From assembly GCA_002479485.1 (NCBI GenBank), contig DLNM01000067.1, positions 15,011 to 79,010 on the forward strand: a stretch of 64,000 bases of DNA, given 5' to 3'. Below are positions 44,318-54,245 of this stretch, in pieces. Made by a program: the position numbers and the translations under genes. The notes under the pieces were generated by a model, which saw only the letters and a list, made by a program, of their open reading frames with translations, was not told where the DNA came from and searched no databases. Positions within the stretch are counted from its first letter, which is position 1. The number at the start of each line of letters is the position of its first letter. The DNA comes from Firmicutes bacterium UBA7510 (GTDB lineage Bacteria > Bacillota > Clostridia > Tissierellales > Sedimentibacteraceae).

Positions 44318-46639
44318 ATGATAAAGGAAAGATTTTCGGATAAAATTAATGATTTAATAAGTGAAGATGAATGGTTAATTGTTCAAGATGAGTATAATCC
44401 TAAGGATAATTTAGTATATGAAACAAACTTTGCTTTAACTAACGGATATATGTGTACTAGAGCTTCATATGAAGAAGGAACTAAAATATCATTACCAACA
44501 ACATTTATAGCAGGAATATTTGATAAATCAGAAGCATTTATGAGAGAGTTAGCCAATACTCCAGATTGGTTAGGCTTAAAGTTATATAATGAGAGGGATC
44601 TAATAGGTATAGAAGACTGCGAAATAATTGAATTTATTAGAGTTCTTGATATGAAAAAATCAATCTTGTTTAAAAGATACATACTAAGGGATACGGAAAA
44701 TAGAGAAACTTTAATTGAAGGATATAGATTTTTGAGTAGAAATAATTTACATAGAGCTGCTATAAGATTATATGTTACACCATTGAATTATTCAGGAATA
44801 ATGGAAATGGAAAATATTATTGACGGAACTGTACTAAATTTTAAGGATTTTCCTAGATTTAGAGTTAAACACCTTGAAACTCTGGATGTATCAAATTTAA
44901 GCGGAAAGGGTTGCTATATAGAAACTAGAACTAGAGATTTTAAAACACATATAGGTACAGGCTGTATAGTAAAAGTATCTAAACTAAATCAAGATGTGAG
45001 TATTATAAAAAGCAAAAGATATTCCACATTTGGTGAAATTGCATTAGAATTTAATGATTTTGATGTTAAGGAAAAAGAAACTATAGTAATTGATAAAATG
45101 GCAAGTGTATATACACAAAGGGATATACGAAAAGAAAAAATTAAATCAACTATTGCTAATGAACTTTCAAATTTTTCAAATGACGGTATCGACCAAGAAT
45201 TAGATAAGCATATAAAAATATATGAAGATATGTGGCAATATGCAAATATTAAGATAACTGGTGATGATTTAATAGATAAAGGGCTTAGATTTAATATCTT
45301 TCATCTAATGAGCACTGCCAATAAACATGATGATAAAGTAAGCCTTGGAGCTAAATTGTTACATGGAGAAGAATATGGTGGACATGCTTACTGGGATACA
45401 GAAATATTTATGCTCCCATTTTTCATATTTACTGCACCTGATGTAGCTAAAAATTTATTAAAATATAGATACTATTTACTAGACGCAGCAAGACAAAATG
45501 CTATTAGTGAAGGATATAAGGGTGCAAAATATCCTTGGGAATCGGCAGATGATGGTAAAGAGCAATGCCCTCAATGGACTATAGAACCAGATGGTTCATG
45601 CTACAGATGTTATGTAGCTGATTATGAGCATCATGTGACAGCTGATATTGCATATGGAGTATATAGTTATTATAAATATACAGATGATGTAGATTTTATG
45701 ACAAACTATGGTGCAGAGATAATATTAGAAACAGCTAGATTTTGGGTGTCTAGATGTAATTATAACGAAAAACTTGACAGATATGAAATTTTACAAGTTA
45801 CAGGACCTGACGAATGGCATGAGCCTGTTGACAATAATTGCTATACTAATTACTTAGCAAAATGGAATATAGAAAAAGGATTTGAAATATTAGATTTATT
45901 AAAAACTAGTTATGAATCTTCCTATCAAAATATAATTTCTAAGATAGGATTGGAAGAAGCTGAACTAAAAGAGTGGAAATCTGTTTGTGAAAAAATATAT
46001 ATTCCTTTTAATGAAGAAGACAAATTAATGGAGCAATTTGATGGTTATTTTAAACTTCATGACTTCGTTATAACTGAGTATGATAAAAATGATATGCCAA
46101 TTATACCAAGTAAAGCAAGAGAAGTAGGTATAAGAAATACTTGTATTAACAAGCAAGCAGATGTAGTAATGCTGATGTTTCTTTTGGATAATGAGTTTGA
46201 TAAAGAAATACAAAAAATAAATTATGACTATTATGAAAAAAGAACTTCACATCGGTCATCACTAAGTCCTAGTATATTTTCAATTATGGGTCTTAGAGTA
46301 GCCAATGATTCTATGGCATATAAGTATTTAAAACGTTCATGTTTAGTTGATTTGCATAATAACCAAAATAACACTAGAGAAGGAATTCACGCAGCTTCTT
46401 GTGGAGGAACATGGCAAAGTGTGATATTTGGCTTCGCAGGTATGAGTATAGATGAAAATGGTATAATTAATTTTAATCCTTGTATTCCTCAACATTGGGA
46501 AAAAATCGAATTCAAAATAAATTATAGAGGCTCAATTATAGATATAGTTTTATCAAATTCAGATATAAGTGCTAAACTACTAAAAGAAAATAAAGAAAAA
46601 ATTAAATTAAAATTTAAATCGGATGAGATTTACTTGTAG
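44318..46639 (+). CDS. Glycoside hydrolase family 65 disaccharide phosphorylase
   Basis: 773 residues from the ATG at 44318 (GAGGTG upstream), the usual size. GH65 enzymes split alpha-glucosidic disaccharides with phosphate, giving beta-glucose-1-phosphate. The catalytic-acid motif TGPDEWHEPVDNN (about residue 500) and substrate-site HAYWDTEIFMLPF (about 360) are clear. The C-terminal HAASCGGTWQSVIFGFAG is typical. The motif has W and P where maltose phosphorylases usually have Y and another residue, so specificity (maltose, kojibiose, nigerose, trehalose or other) is open. Cytosolic; no signal peptide. Confidence 0.9.
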   Translation: MIKERFSDKINDLISEDEWLIVQDEYNPKDNLVYETNFALTNGYMCTRASYEEGTKISLPTTFIAGIFDKSEAFMRELANTPDWLGLKLYNERDLIGIEDCEIIEFIRVLDMKKSILFKRYILRDTENRETLIEGYRFLSRNNLHRAAIRLYVTPLNYSGIMEMENIIDGTVLNFKDFPRFRVKHLETLDVSNLSGKGCYIETRTRDFKTHIGTGCIVKVSKLNQDVSIIKSKRYSTFGEIALEFNDFDVKEKETIVIDKMASVYTQRDIRKEKIKSTIANELSNFSNDGIDQELDKHIKIYEDMWQYANIKITGDDLIDKGLRFNIFHLMSTANKHDDKVSLGAKLLHGEEYGGHAYWDTEIFMLPFFIFTAPDVAKNLLKYRYYLLDAARQNAISEGYKGAKYPWESADDGKEQCPQWTIEPDGSCYRCYVADYEHHVTADIAYGVYSYYKYTDDVDFMTNYGAEIILETARFWVSRCNYNEKLDRYEILQVTGPDEWHEPVDNNCYTNYLAKWNIEKGFEILDLLKTSYESSYQNIISKIGLEEAELKEWKSVCEKIYIPFNEEDKLMEQFDGYFKLHDFVITEYDKNDMPIIPSKAREVGIRNTCINKQADVVMLMFLLDNEFDKEIQKINYDYYEKRTSHRSSLSPSIFSIMGLRVANDSMAYKYLKRSCLVDLHNNQNNTREGIHAASCGGTWQSVIFGFAGMSIDENGIINFNPCIPQHWEKIEFKINYRGSIIDIVLSNSDISAKLLKENKEKIKLKFKSDEIYL

Positions 46640-46664
46640 AAAGGGTACTTAAGGTGAGCATAAA

Positions 46665-47309
46665 ATGAAACATATAAAAGGAGTTATCTTTGATCTTGAC
46701 GGTGTTATTTGTCACACAGATAAATATCACTATTTATCATGGAAAAAGGTAGCTGATGAACTGGGCATTGAATTTGACGAGAAAATTAATAATAGGCTTC
46801 GTGGTGTTTCTAGGATGGAGAGTCTTGAAATTATCTTAGAAAAAAGTGTCAAAAGCTATAATGATTATGAAAAAAATCAGATTGCCGAGAAAAAGAATTC
46901 AATTTATAGACAATATCTTATGACAATGACTCCTAATGATATTTCTAGAGATGTACATGATACATTATATTTACTAAGGGACAAAGGATATTACTTAGCA
47001 ATTGGTTCTTCTAGTAAAAATGCGAAACTTATACTTGAAAAGACACAACTTCTTAACGTGTTTGATGCAATATCGGATGGTACAAATATTACACACTCAA
47101 AACCCAATCCAGAAGTATTTCTAAAAGCAGCCGAAATGCTTAATTTACCTCCAAATAATTGTATGGTGGTAGAGGACGCTATTTCAGGTATAATTGCAGG
47201 AAATAATGCTAAGATGATTACAATTGCTATAGGAGATGCAAATAATTCTGAAGTTGCTACATATAACATTGAAAAGCTATCAGATATAATTTCTATTTTA
47301 GAAAATTAA
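46665..47309 (+). CDS. pgmB: Beta-phosphoglucomutase
   Basis: 214 residues, HAD superfamily. Nucleophile motif FDLDGVICHTD (the D-x-D pair), the cap RLRGVSRMESLE, GSSSKNA (motif II), the K in HSKPNPEVF (motif III) and VVEDAISGI (motif IV) are all present. It converts beta-glucose-1-phosphate to glucose-6-phosphate. It lies 25 bp after the phosphorylase and completes the phosphorolytic route. Confidence 0.93.
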   Translation: MKHIKGVIFDLDGVICHTDKYHYLSWKKVADELGIEFDEKINNRLRGVSRMESLEIILEKSVKSYNDYEKNQIAEKKNSIYRQYLMTMTPNDISRDVHDTLYLLRDKGYYLAIGSSSKNAKLILEKTQLLNVFDAISDGTNITHSKPNPEVFLKAAEMLNLPPNNCMVVEDAISGIIAGNNAKMITIAIGDANNSEVATYNIEKLSDIISILEN

Positions 47310-47315
47310 TGATGT

Positions 47316-47344
47316 AGAGAGAAATAATTTAATTATTTCTCTCT
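47316..47344. terminator. Palindromic terminator between converging genes
   Basis: AGAGAGAAATAATTT/AATTATTTCTCTCT stem between pgmB and the converging hypothetical gene; no long T run. Confidence 0.55.
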
Positions 47345-47366
47345 TACTATTTAAATAAATCTTATA

Positions 47367-49328
47367 CTAAATATCGTTAGTTACTAAAACACCTTTAGGT
47401 ATAAGCATATTTTTTTGTATTATTTTACTTATTTCCTCTGACACTGTTTCATATGATGATTGGTATTTATCTGGCATAATGATTTTCGCAGACACCTGTC
47501 CATCTGAATAGAATAAAGTTGTATTAAATATACCTTTTTCTTCAATATCAAGAATTATGGTTACCTTTAATATAGTATCTAAAAGTTCTTCAAATTTACT
47601 TTCTTCATTATCATTTATCTTTTTTTCTTTACTTATAAATATTTCTGATAAAACATTAGCTTCATTATATAAAAGTGGAATAAAGAGATGTTTGTATATA
47701 ATACTAACATCATTTTTTGATATTAAGGATAGTAGAATATTTTCAAATGTTGTTTTGTTTAAGTCATTGCTGCTAAATTTTATTCCATTATCTAATAACT
47801 TTAAAAATGAAGTTATACCTTCGTTAGCTTCCTGCTTTGTTATAATTTTATTAGCTAATTCAAACTTCATAAATAAGGCTTGTTCATTATCGATAATTTT
47901 ATTGTATTCAAGATGTTTAAAAAATTCTATTACTTGTTTATTAAACTCACTAGCTGTACCAAGTTTAAGCCTTAGAAGATTATGAGTTAAAGCTGATAAA
48001 GTATTTTTAGGCAAAATAGCATTATTCTTAAGCAAAATAGGCATAATTTCTTTTTCATATAAATTTAATAATATTTCGCATTTGTTTTTTGAAACATCAC
48101 CATATATAAGTTTTTCTAGTATGTTATTTGCGACCTTATCAAACAAAAAAATAATTTGCTCTTTTACTTCCTTTGTATACACATCATTGGTTAAAATTTC
48201 TTTTTTTATGCTATCAAAAATTATTAAAATATCTGCTACATTTTTAGAATTTATATTGCTAAGAGTATTTGAAATAAGTATAGGAATAGATTCCTTTAGT
48301 CCTAGGATAAATTTAACTATATCATCAAGGCCTTTTTCAATGATGTTGCTTTCATTTTTAGTAATATTTTGTGCTAATTTGAGTATCATGTCTATATTAG
48401 CTGCTTGCTTTCTTGTGTCAGATGACCATATAAGTTTATCTAAACTATTTTCACTTTGTGTTGATTTTATATTATTTATTTCAGTCTCTAAGGTATCAAA
48501 CAATGATTTTATATCCTTAGGCAACTCTGCATTTGAGTTTTTTAGTGCTTTTATTGTTGCATTAACAACGTCAATTGTGTCGTCTGATACTTGTTCTTTT
48601 GGCATAAAGATATTAAGGGGGTCATCATTTTTTAAATTATCTTTAGTACCAATTAAATCAAGCATATAAGATAATATAACCTTTAATTTTTCTCTTTCGG
48701 GCAAATTTAAGTTAAATGCAGATAGCAAAAAAATATTTAACTTATTTAAAGAGTTATTGGCTAATAATTCAAAAAGTTTGTTTTTTATATCTTCAGGTAG
48801 GTTAGATAGTATATCATTAAATGATGAATTAACACCTGAAGCATTTTCTATTTGAGTAAAGTAGTAATCAAATATTTTTAAAAATTCACATATACTATTT
48901 TTTAGTCCTATATCATTTGATTCTAATAAAATTCTATTAAGCGCATCAAAAAACTCTCCTGAAAATTTGCTAGAGTCATTTAGAACTGATTTTATATATT
49001 CACCAAGCTTTGAATCATCCATTGTTATTGCATTAATAAAATTATCATAGGCTTCTTTTAGTATTGGATTTGAATTTATAGCAATTTCTCTAAATTGCTC
49101 GTTATATAAAACCTTTTTTACAAAAGAAAATAAGTCAGTATAACTCTTAATTTGTAGGCTTGAGGTTGTATTTGAATAACTATCTGACTTTAAAAAACTA
49201 TTGTATGCATTATCTATATCTTCAATAGTTACAACTTTTTCTGTATTTATAATAGGTATATTTGGTTGAATATTATTAGTCTTATAATTTTTATTATTTG
49301 TGACATTAGAATTCACATTAATATTCAT
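47367..49328 (-). CDS. Large hypothetical protein
   Basis: 653 residues, not recognised. The N-terminus is Asn-rich and polar (MNINVNSNVTNNKNYKTNN), followed by a long region that looks almost wholly alpha-helical and acidic, with many NxL, EIL and KIL steps and no cysteine-rich, TM or signal segment. The last 70 residues look more beta-rich: FNTTLFYSDGQVSAKIIMP and LIPKGVLVTNDI. This helical body with a beta C-terminal end loosely recalls flagellar hook-length proteins, but no flagellar genes are near and the resemblance is weak. The start is preceded by repeat E3. Confidence 0.6.
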   Translation of the reverse strand: MNINVNSNVTNNKNYKTNNIQPNIPIINTEKVVTIEDIDNAYNSFLKSDSYSNTTSSLQIKSYTDLFSFVKKVLYNEQFREIAINSNPILKEAYDNFINAITMDDSKLGEYIKSVLNDSSKFSGEFFDALNRILLESNDIGLKNSICEFLKIFDYYFTQIENASGVNSSFNDILSNLPEDIKNKLFELLANNSLNKLNIFLLSAFNLNLPEREKLKVILSYMLDLIGTKDNLKNDDPLNIFMPKEQVSDDTIDVVNATIKALKNSNAELPKDIKSLFDTLETEINNIKSTQSENSLDKLIWSSDTRKQAANIDMILKLAQNITKNESNIIEKGLDDIVKFILGLKESIPILISNTLSNINSKNVADILIIFDSIKKEILTNDVYTKEVKEQIIFLFDKVANNILEKLIYGDVSKNKCEILLNLYEKEIMPILLKNNAILPKNTLSALTHNLLRLKLGTASEFNKQVIEFFKHLEYNKIIDNEQALFMKFELANKIITKQEANEGITSFLKLLDNGIKFSSNDLNKTTFENILLSLISKNDVSIIYKHLFIPLLYNEANVLSEIFISKEKKINDNEESKFEELLDTILKVTIILDIEEKGIFNTTLFYSDGQVSAKIIMPDKYQSSYETVSEEISKIIQKNMLIPKGVLVTNDI

Positions 49329-49360
49329 TTAATCACCTGTTTCTTTAATATTTCCACCAT

Positions 49361-49414
49361 GACGCCACATTGTGGAGTCACAAAATAGAGTGAAGAATGT
49401 CTTTTCTTCACTCT
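49361..49414 (-). repeat. Dispersed hairpin repeat, copy E3
   Basis: Read on the minus strand: stem AGAGTGAAGA/TCTTCACTCT (49387-49396 with 49405-49414), then TATTTTGTGAC, stem GACTCCAC/GTGGCGTC (49361-49379) and ATGGTGGAAA. The first stem matches E1 and the second matches E2. It lies about 35 bp before the start of the hypothetical gene. Confidence 0.65.
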
Positions 49415-49500
49415 TACTTGCATGTAAGATATATCGGCAAATGTGAAAAAATATTTAAAATAGTAAACTATTTATTTTAAACAGTTAGTAATTAGGCATA

Positions 49501-49529
49501 AAAAAAGAGCTACCATTTATGGCAACTCT
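49501..49529 (-). terminator. Terminator of the pur operon
   Basis: On the minus strand GAGTTGCCAT AA ATGGTAGCTC, 10 bp with two G-U pairs, then T7. It follows purH directly. Confidence 0.8.
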
Positions 49530-49536
49530 ATTAGTT

Positions 49537-51090
49537 CTAGTGTTTAAAATGTCTCATGTTTGTAAATAACATAGATAGATTATATTTGTTACAAGCGTCG
49601 ATTACTTCTTCATCACGCACTGAGCCACCTGGTTGAATGATTGCGGTTATACCTGCCTTATGTGCTTCTTCTATGCAATCAGCAAATGGAAAAAATGCGT
49701 CCGAAGCTAATGAAGCACCTTTTAGTATGTCTGGACCTAAATGCTCGTTGGCATGGTCAATAGCTTGCTTACAAGCCCATATACGGCTAACCTGTCCAGT
49801 GCCGATTCCTATAGATTGACCATCTTTAACTAAAACTATTGCATTTGACTTAGCGTGTTTAACTATTTTCCAAGCGATTTTAAGGTCATTGTATTCATTT
49901 TCCTTTGGAGAACTGTTAGTAATTGTCTTTAGTTCCTCATCACAATATGTTTCTGAATCTATAGATTGTACAAGTAACCCACCAGCTACTTTTTTACATT
50001 CAAAAGTATTTTTAGGCTGCTTTTTAGTAATGTTTTTGATTTCTAAAATTCTAATATTTTTCTTCCCAGTTAATATCTCAATAGCTTCATCGGTAAATGA
50101 AGGAGCAGCGATGATTTCAACAAATATTTTATTTATTTCTGTTGCAGTTTGTTTGTCTATTTCTCTGTTAGCTACAACTATTCCACCATATATTGATACA
50201 GGGTCAGCTTTATAGGCTTTTACATATGCATCATGTATATTATCTGCAACACCAACTCCACAAGGATTTGAGTGCTTGCAGGCTACAACAGTCGGCATAT
50301 CAAATTCCTTTAATAGCTCTAATGCACCGTTAGCATCATTTATATTGTTGTAAGATAATTCTTTTCCATGTAATTGATTAGCGGATGGTAAGAATCCTTC
50401 TGTGTTTTTAATTTCCTTATAAAACGCTGCTTGTTGATGAGGGTTTTCACCATATCTCATTTCTTGAACTTTCTCAAAGGTCATAGTGAAGTTGTTAGGT
50501 AGACTTTCATCTTTTCTTTGCTGTCTTAAATAGTTTGCGATTAATGTATCATATTGTGCAGTATGCTCAAACACCTTAGCACATAGATAAAATTTAGTTT
50601 CTAATGAAACTTGACCATTAGCCTTTATTTCATCAATTATTGTGTCATAATCAGAAGGATCAATAACTACAGCTACATCTTGATAGTTTTTAGAAGCAGC
50701 TCTAAGCATTGTAGGACCGCCTATATCTATATTTTCAATAGCTTCAGCTAGTGTAACGCCATCCTTTAATATAGTTTGTTTAAATGGATATAAATTAACT
50801 ACAACAATATCAATTGGCTCGACATTTAGCTCTTTTATTTGCTTCATATGTTCAGGATTAGAACGCATAGCTAAAAGTCCTGCATGAATATTTGGATGTA
50901 AAGTTTTAACTCTTCCATCTAAGCATTCTGGAAAACCTGTTATTTCAGATATTCCGATTACTTTTATGCCAGCATTTTGAAGTGCTGTAGCAGTTCCACC
51001 AGTAGATATTATTTCTACACCTAATTCATCTAACTTTTTGGCAAATTCAACTATGCCAGTCTTATCAGAAACACTTATTAATGCTCTCAT
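49537..51090 (-). CDS. purH: Bifunctional AICAR formyltransferase / IMP cyclohydrolase
   Basis: 517 residues, the normal size. The N-terminal IMP cyclohydrolase domain (about 1-195) begins RALISVSDKTGIVEFAKKL. The C-terminal formyltransferase has the KHSNPCGVG motif (about residue 270) and the RQ-type end. It performs the last two steps to IMP. Last gene of the operon; its start follows hairpin repeat E4. Confidence 0.97.
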   Translation of the reverse strand: MRALISVSDKTGIVEFAKKLDELGVEIISTGGTATALQNAGIKVIGISEITGFPECLDGRVKTLHPNIHAGLLAMRSNPEHMKQIKELNVEPIDIVVVNLYPFKQTILKDGVTLAEAIENIDIGGPTMLRAASKNYQDVAVVIDPSDYDTIIDEIKANGQVSLETKFYLCAKVFEHTAQYDTLIANYLRQQRKDESLPNNFTMTFEKVQEMRYGENPHQQAAFYKEIKNTEGFLPSANQLHGKELSYNNINDANGALELLKEFDMPTVVACKHSNPCGVGVADNIHDAYVKAYKADPVSIYGGIVVANREIDKQTATEINKIFVEIIAAPSFTDEAIEILTGKKNIRILEIKNITKKQPKNTFECKKVAGGLLVQSIDSETYCDEELKTITNSSPKENEYNDLKIAWKIVKHAKSNAIVLVKDGQSIGIGTGQVSRIWACKQAIDHANEHLGPDILKGASLASDAFFPFADCIEEAHKAGITAIIQPGGSVRDEEVIDACNKYNLSMLFTNMRHFKH

Positions 51091-51098
51091 TTTATCCT

Positions 51099-51154
51099 CC
51101 TATAAAAGATGAAAAATCGTTTTTTGATTTTTCCATAGAGTGAACGTAGTTCAC
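51099..51154 (-). repeat. Dispersed hairpin/RBS repeat, copy E4
   Basis: Read on the minus strand: stem GTGAAC/GTTCAC (51140-51154), TCTATGGA linker, stem GAAAAATC/GATTTTTC (51111-51133), then TATAGGAGGATAAA into the purH ATG. The order and linker match E1. It fills the whole purN-purH gap. Confidence 0.65.
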
Positions 51155-51792
51155 TTTTTTATCGTTACCTTTCTATCTGTAATTTGTATTTTACCATCAC
51201 AAAATAGCTTTACAGCTTGTGGCAATATTTTATGTTCAATTTGTAGAACCTTTTTTTGCAGGCTTTCCGCCGTATCATTATCATCAATAAATACAACATC
51301 TTGGAATATTATTGGTCCTGTATCTGCATTTTCATCTACAAAATGAACTGTAGCACCACTTACTTTAACACCGCATTTTATAGCCTCTTCATGAACCTTA
51401 ATTCCGTAGTAGCCTTTGCCACAAAATGAAGGTATAAGAGAAGGGTGTATGTTTATAATCCTATTATTAAAAGTTTTTATAAATTGTGGGCTTAATATTT
51501 TTAAGTACCCGGCAAGAACAACTAAATCAATATTTCTTTTAGTTAATTCTTCAATTATTTTATCATTAAAGGCATCTATGCTTTCATAATTCTTAGCATT
51601 TATATATACAGCATCTATATTATTAAGTTTTGCTCTTTCGAGTCCATAAGCATCTTTTTTGTTTGAAATTACAACCTTAATTTTACCGTTAATATTGCCA
51701 AGATTTATATTATCTATAATAGATTGAAGATTAGTTCCACCACCGGATAACAATACCGCAATATTATGCGGTACAATTTTTAGTTGTGGCAT
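51151..51792 (-). CDS. purN: Phosphoribosylglycinamide formyltransferase (10-formyl-THF type)
   Basis: 213 residues. IAVLLSGGGTNLQSIID (phosphate binding) near the N-terminus, the catalytic N, H and D in INIHPSLIPSFCGKG and AGATVHFVDENADTGPII-like region (AGATVHFV, then DTGPII). Third step of purine synthesis. It overlaps purM by 13 nt. Confidence 0.95.
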   Translation of the reverse strand: MPQLKIVPHNIAVLLSGGGTNLQSIIDNINLGNINGKIKVVISNKKDAYGLERAKLNNIDAVYINAKNYESIDAFNDKIIEELTKRNIDLVVLAGYLKILSPQFIKTFNNRIINIHPSLIPSFCGKGYYGIKVHEEAIKCGVKVSGATVHFVDENADTGPIIFQDVVFIDDNDTAESLQKKVLQIEHKILPQAVKLFCDGKIQITDRKVTIKK

Positions 51793-52820
51793 ATTTTTAA
51801 TCCGCCTTCTCTTTTAACCATAACACCTATTTTGATAGGTTTTTCGTCAATAGACTTCATATATGATATAATATCATCTGCATTATTTTTGTCAACAGCT
51901 AAAACCATTCCTATACCCATGTTAAATGTTCCATACATCTCATCTATATCAACATTTCCTTCTTTTTGCATAAGTTTAAATATTGGTAGAACATTGATAT
52001 TTTTTGTTTCAATATCTGCTGTAAGTCCTTCTGGAAACATACGAGGAATATTTTCGTAGAAGCCACCGCCAGTTATATTGCTCATACCTTTTATTTCAAA
52101 TTTGCTTATTAGGTCAAGGATTAACTTTGGATATAATCTAGTAGGAGTTATAAGTGCCTCTCCTAATGTGCAACCTAATTCCTCTACATAATCATTAACA
52201 TTATAATTTTTATGGTCAAAGAATATTTTTCTAACTAATGAGTATCCGTTACTGTGAATGCCACTTGAAGGGATACCTATTAATATATCTCCTTCTTTAA
52301 TAGTGCTTCCATTTATAATTTTTTTCTTATCAACTATACCTACACAAAATCCTGCAACATCATACTCGCCGTCACTATATAATCCAGGCATCTCAGCTGT
52401 TTCACCACCAATTAGGGCACAGCCTGACTTAACACAGCCATTAGCTATACCTTTTACTATATCAGCTGCCTTAGTCGGTTCTAATTTACCTGTAGCTATA
52501 TAATCAAGGAAAAATAGCGGTTTTGCACCTTGGCATATAACATCATTTACACACATTGCAACTGCATCTTCACCTATAGTATCATGTTTATCCGTCATAA
52601 ATGCTATCATAAGCTTAGTACCAACACCATCAGTTCCAGATACAAGTATTGGCTCTTCGTATTCGTCCTTATCTAATGCAAACATACCGCCAAAACCACC
52701 TATATCAGACATTACACCTTTGATATAAGTTTTTTTAACGCTATCTTTAATAAGTCTTACAGTTTCATAACCAGCATGTACATCTACACCAGCTTCTTTA
52801 TATGTTAATTTATCACTCAT
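51780..52820 (-). CDS. purM: Phosphoribosylformylglycinamidine cyclo-ligase (AIR synthetase)
   Basis: 346 residues. Motifs LTYKEAGVDVHAGYE, VSGTDGVGTKL, GDAVAMCVND-like EDAVAMCVNDV, LIGGETAEMPG and GIHSNGYSLVR are all present. Fifth step of purine synthesis. Overlaps purN by 13 nt, suggesting coupling. Confidence 0.97.
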   Translation of the reverse strand: MSDKLTYKEAGVDVHAGYETVRLIKDSVKKTYIKGVMSDIGGFGGMFALDKDEYEEPILVSGTDGVGTKLMIAFMTDKHDTIGEDAVAMCVNDVICQGAKPLFFLDYIATGKLEPTKAADIVKGIANGCVKSGCALIGGETAEMPGLYSDGEYDVAGFCVGIVDKKKIINGSTIKEGDILIGIPSSGIHSNGYSLVRKIFFDHKNYNVNDYVEELGCTLGEALITPTRLYPKLILDLISKFEIKGMSNITGGGFYENIPRMFPEGLTADIETKNINVLPIFKLMQKEGNVDIDEMYGTFNMGIGMVLAVDKNNADDIISYMKSIDEKPIKIGVMVKREGGLKICHN

Positions 52821-52833
52821 TTTTAATCCTCCG

Positions 52834-54231
52834 TTACTTGAAGTTTGGTACTTCCATTGGATAGTCGCCGTTTAGGCAGGCTAGACAGAAGCCATTTTCT
52901 TTTCCAGTCGCTTTTACAAGTCCTTGTATGCTTAAAAAATGTAAACTGTCAGCATACATAAAATCCTTTATTTCATCAAGGGTCTTTGTTGCTCCAATTA
53001 AATAATCTCTAAATGGAGTATCAATACCAAAGAAGCAAGAATGTGTGATTGGTGGAGAAGCAACTCTAACATGTACTTCTTTAGCACCGGCTTCTTTTAC
53101 CATTGTTGCAAGCTTTCTGCTTGTAGTACCCCTAACGATACTGTCATCAATCATAACAACAATTTTATCTTTTACTAATTCCTTTAAAACACTAAGCTTC
53201 ATTTTTACAGCTTCTTCACGTAGCTCTTGCGTAGGCTCAAGGAAGGTTCTTTTAGCATATCTATTTTTTATTAAACCAAGGCCAAATGGGATTCCAAGTT
53301 CTTGAGCATAGCCAATAGCAGCTGGAGTACCAGAGTCTGGAACTGAAAAAACTAGGTCCGCTTTAACAGGTGCTTCCTTAGCTAGTTCACGACCTGCATT
53401 GTATCTAGCTTGATAAACATTAACTCCGTCTATTGTGCTATCAGGTCTAGCAAAGTAAACATATTCAAAAAGACATGATTTTTGTGGCGCATATTTATTG
53501 CTCTTTATACTTTCAATTCCATCTTCGGTTATTACAACTATTTCACCTGGTTCAACATCTCTTATAAATTCTCCACCCATTGCAGTAACAGCGCAGCTTT
53601 CTGAGGCTAATATATAGCCATCAGGTCTTTTACCTATGCAAAGAGGTCTAAGCCCAAAGTGGTCTCTTACACCTATAAGTGACTTGTCATCCATTATTGT
53701 AAATGCAAATGCACCCTTTATAATATCCATAACATTTTTGATAGACTTAACAATATTTCCATTGTAGTTTCTAGCTATCATATTAGCTACAACTTCAGTG
53801 TCTGTAGATGTTTGGAATATAACACCTGAATCTTCTAATAGCTCCCTAAGAGAATCAGCATTAACTAAATTTCCGTTATGTGCAAGTGCAAATGCACCTT
53901 TTTTATATTTAACTACAAGAGGTTGAGCATTTTCTATTTGGCTTCCTCCAGTAGTAGAGTAGCGAACATGACCAATGGAAACACATCCGTTTAATTTTCT
54001 AAGATTAACATTATTAAATATCTCTGCAACTAATCCCATACCCTTATGCTGATCTATATGGCCACCGCCAGTGCTGATAGCAATACCAGCACTTTCTTGA
54101 CCTCTATGCTGAAGGGCGAATAGTCCATAGTACACAAGCTGCGATGCAAGCTCTGGCTTATTTGTATAAAGACCAATTACACCGCATTCTTCGTGTAGTT
54201 TATCGTCTCCAAATAATTTTTCGTATTCCAA
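52834..54231 (-). CDS. purF: Amidophosphoribosyltransferase
   Basis: 465 residues. First committed step of purine synthesis. A short propeptide ends before the nucleophile Cys in EECGVIG (Cys about residue 16), as in Bacillus-type PurF. PRPP motif VVMIDDSIVRGTT is near residue 350. Likely Fe-S ligands are seen in THSCFFG and FCLACLNG plus KSCLFEY. Confidence 0.97.
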   Translation of the reverse strand: MEYEKLFGDDKLHEECGVIGLYTNKPELASQLVYYGLFALQHRGQESAGIAISTGGGHIDQHKGMGLVAEIFNNVNLRKLNGCVSIGHVRYSTTGGSQIENAQPLVVKYKKGAFALAHNGNLVNADSLRELLEDSGVIFQTSTDTEVVANMIARNYNGNIVKSIKNVMDIIKGAFAFTIMDDKSLIGVRDHFGLRPLCIGKRPDGYILASESCAVTAMGGEFIRDVEPGEIVVITEDGIESIKSNKYAPQKSCLFEYVYFARPDSTIDGVNVYQARYNAGRELAKEAPVKADLVFSVPDSGTPAAIGYAQELGIPFGLGLIKNRYAKRTFLEPTQELREEAVKMKLSVLKELVKDKIVVMIDDSIVRGTTSRKLATMVKEAGAKEVHVRVASPPITHSCFFGIDTPFRDYLIGATKTLDEIKDFMYADSLHFLSIQGLVKATGKENGFCLACLNGDYPMEVPNFK

Positions 54232-54245
54232 CTTATAAACCTCAC

